Assembly (NCBI GenBank): GCA_905480565.1
Contig: CAJQQW010000408.1
Span: 1-6,104 of the forward strand
From: an uncultured Halioglobus sp.
Lineage (GTDB): Bacteria; Pseudomonadota; Gammaproteobacteria; Pseudomonadales; Halieaceae
Direction of reading: 5' to 3'
Length of the DNA: 6,104 bases
A program made the position numbers and the translations under genes. This document shows, piece after piece, positions 6,101 to 6,104 of the stretch (position 1 is its first letter; the number at the start of each line of letters is the position of its first letter). The notes below the pieces were generated by a model that saw only the letters and a program-made list of their open reading frames with translations, was not told where the DNA came from and did not search any database.

Positions 6101-6104
6101 AACG

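Overview
The window looks like chromosomal DNA of a gammaproteobacterium, probably a marine or otherwise aerobic heterotroph. The evidence is the mid-range base composition, the flavin prenyltransferase UbiX, a TonB-dependent outer-membrane receptor with His/acidic-rich loops, and a coniferyl-type aldehyde dehydrogenase. The lineage is inferred from protein style only; nothing in the window fixes a genus. No rRNA, tRNA, CRISPR array, insertion sequence or phage gene was seen.

Left part (1-860, all minus strand): the N-terminal 82 codons of a DHA1/TetA-like major facilitator transporter run off the left edge. It is preceded by ubiX, 49 bp upstream on the same strand, so the two are probably co-transcribed. 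Between ubiX and the next gene lie 370 bp without a convincing gene. This stretch holds a rho-independent terminator-like hairpin with a U6 tract for the upstream operon, a perfect 10-bp inverted repeat and a smaller hairpin.

Centre (1231-4484, all minus strand): a compact four-gene run, read right to left. It encodes a short uncharacterised protein with a helix-turn-helix-like core, an NTF2/SnoaL-like protein, a small His/Cys-rich membrane or exported protein of the DUF2946-like 'zinc chaperone' type, and a 717-residue TonB-dependent receptor. Gaps are 16, 35 and 32 bp, which suggests one transcript. The last two genes look like a metal (most likely zinc) uptake pair of the ZnuD kind: the receptor carries two clusters dominated by His, Glu, Asp and Gly, and the small protein has an HxHxxH...HCxxC segment. 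No clear Zur operator was found by eye.

Right part (4643-6100, plus strand): a complete, apparently intact aldehyde dehydrogenase of the coniferyl aldehyde dehydrogenase group is divergent from the central operon. The 158-bp divergent region contains a good minus-strand sigma70-type promoter (TTGATA-17-TATAGA) whose -10 overlaps a plus-strand -10 (TATACT), so the two transcription units may compete for RNA polymerase.

No wholly new system is evident. The items most worth a second look are the metal-binding loop repeats and their small partner, the unknown first gene of the operon, and the overlapping divergent promoters.
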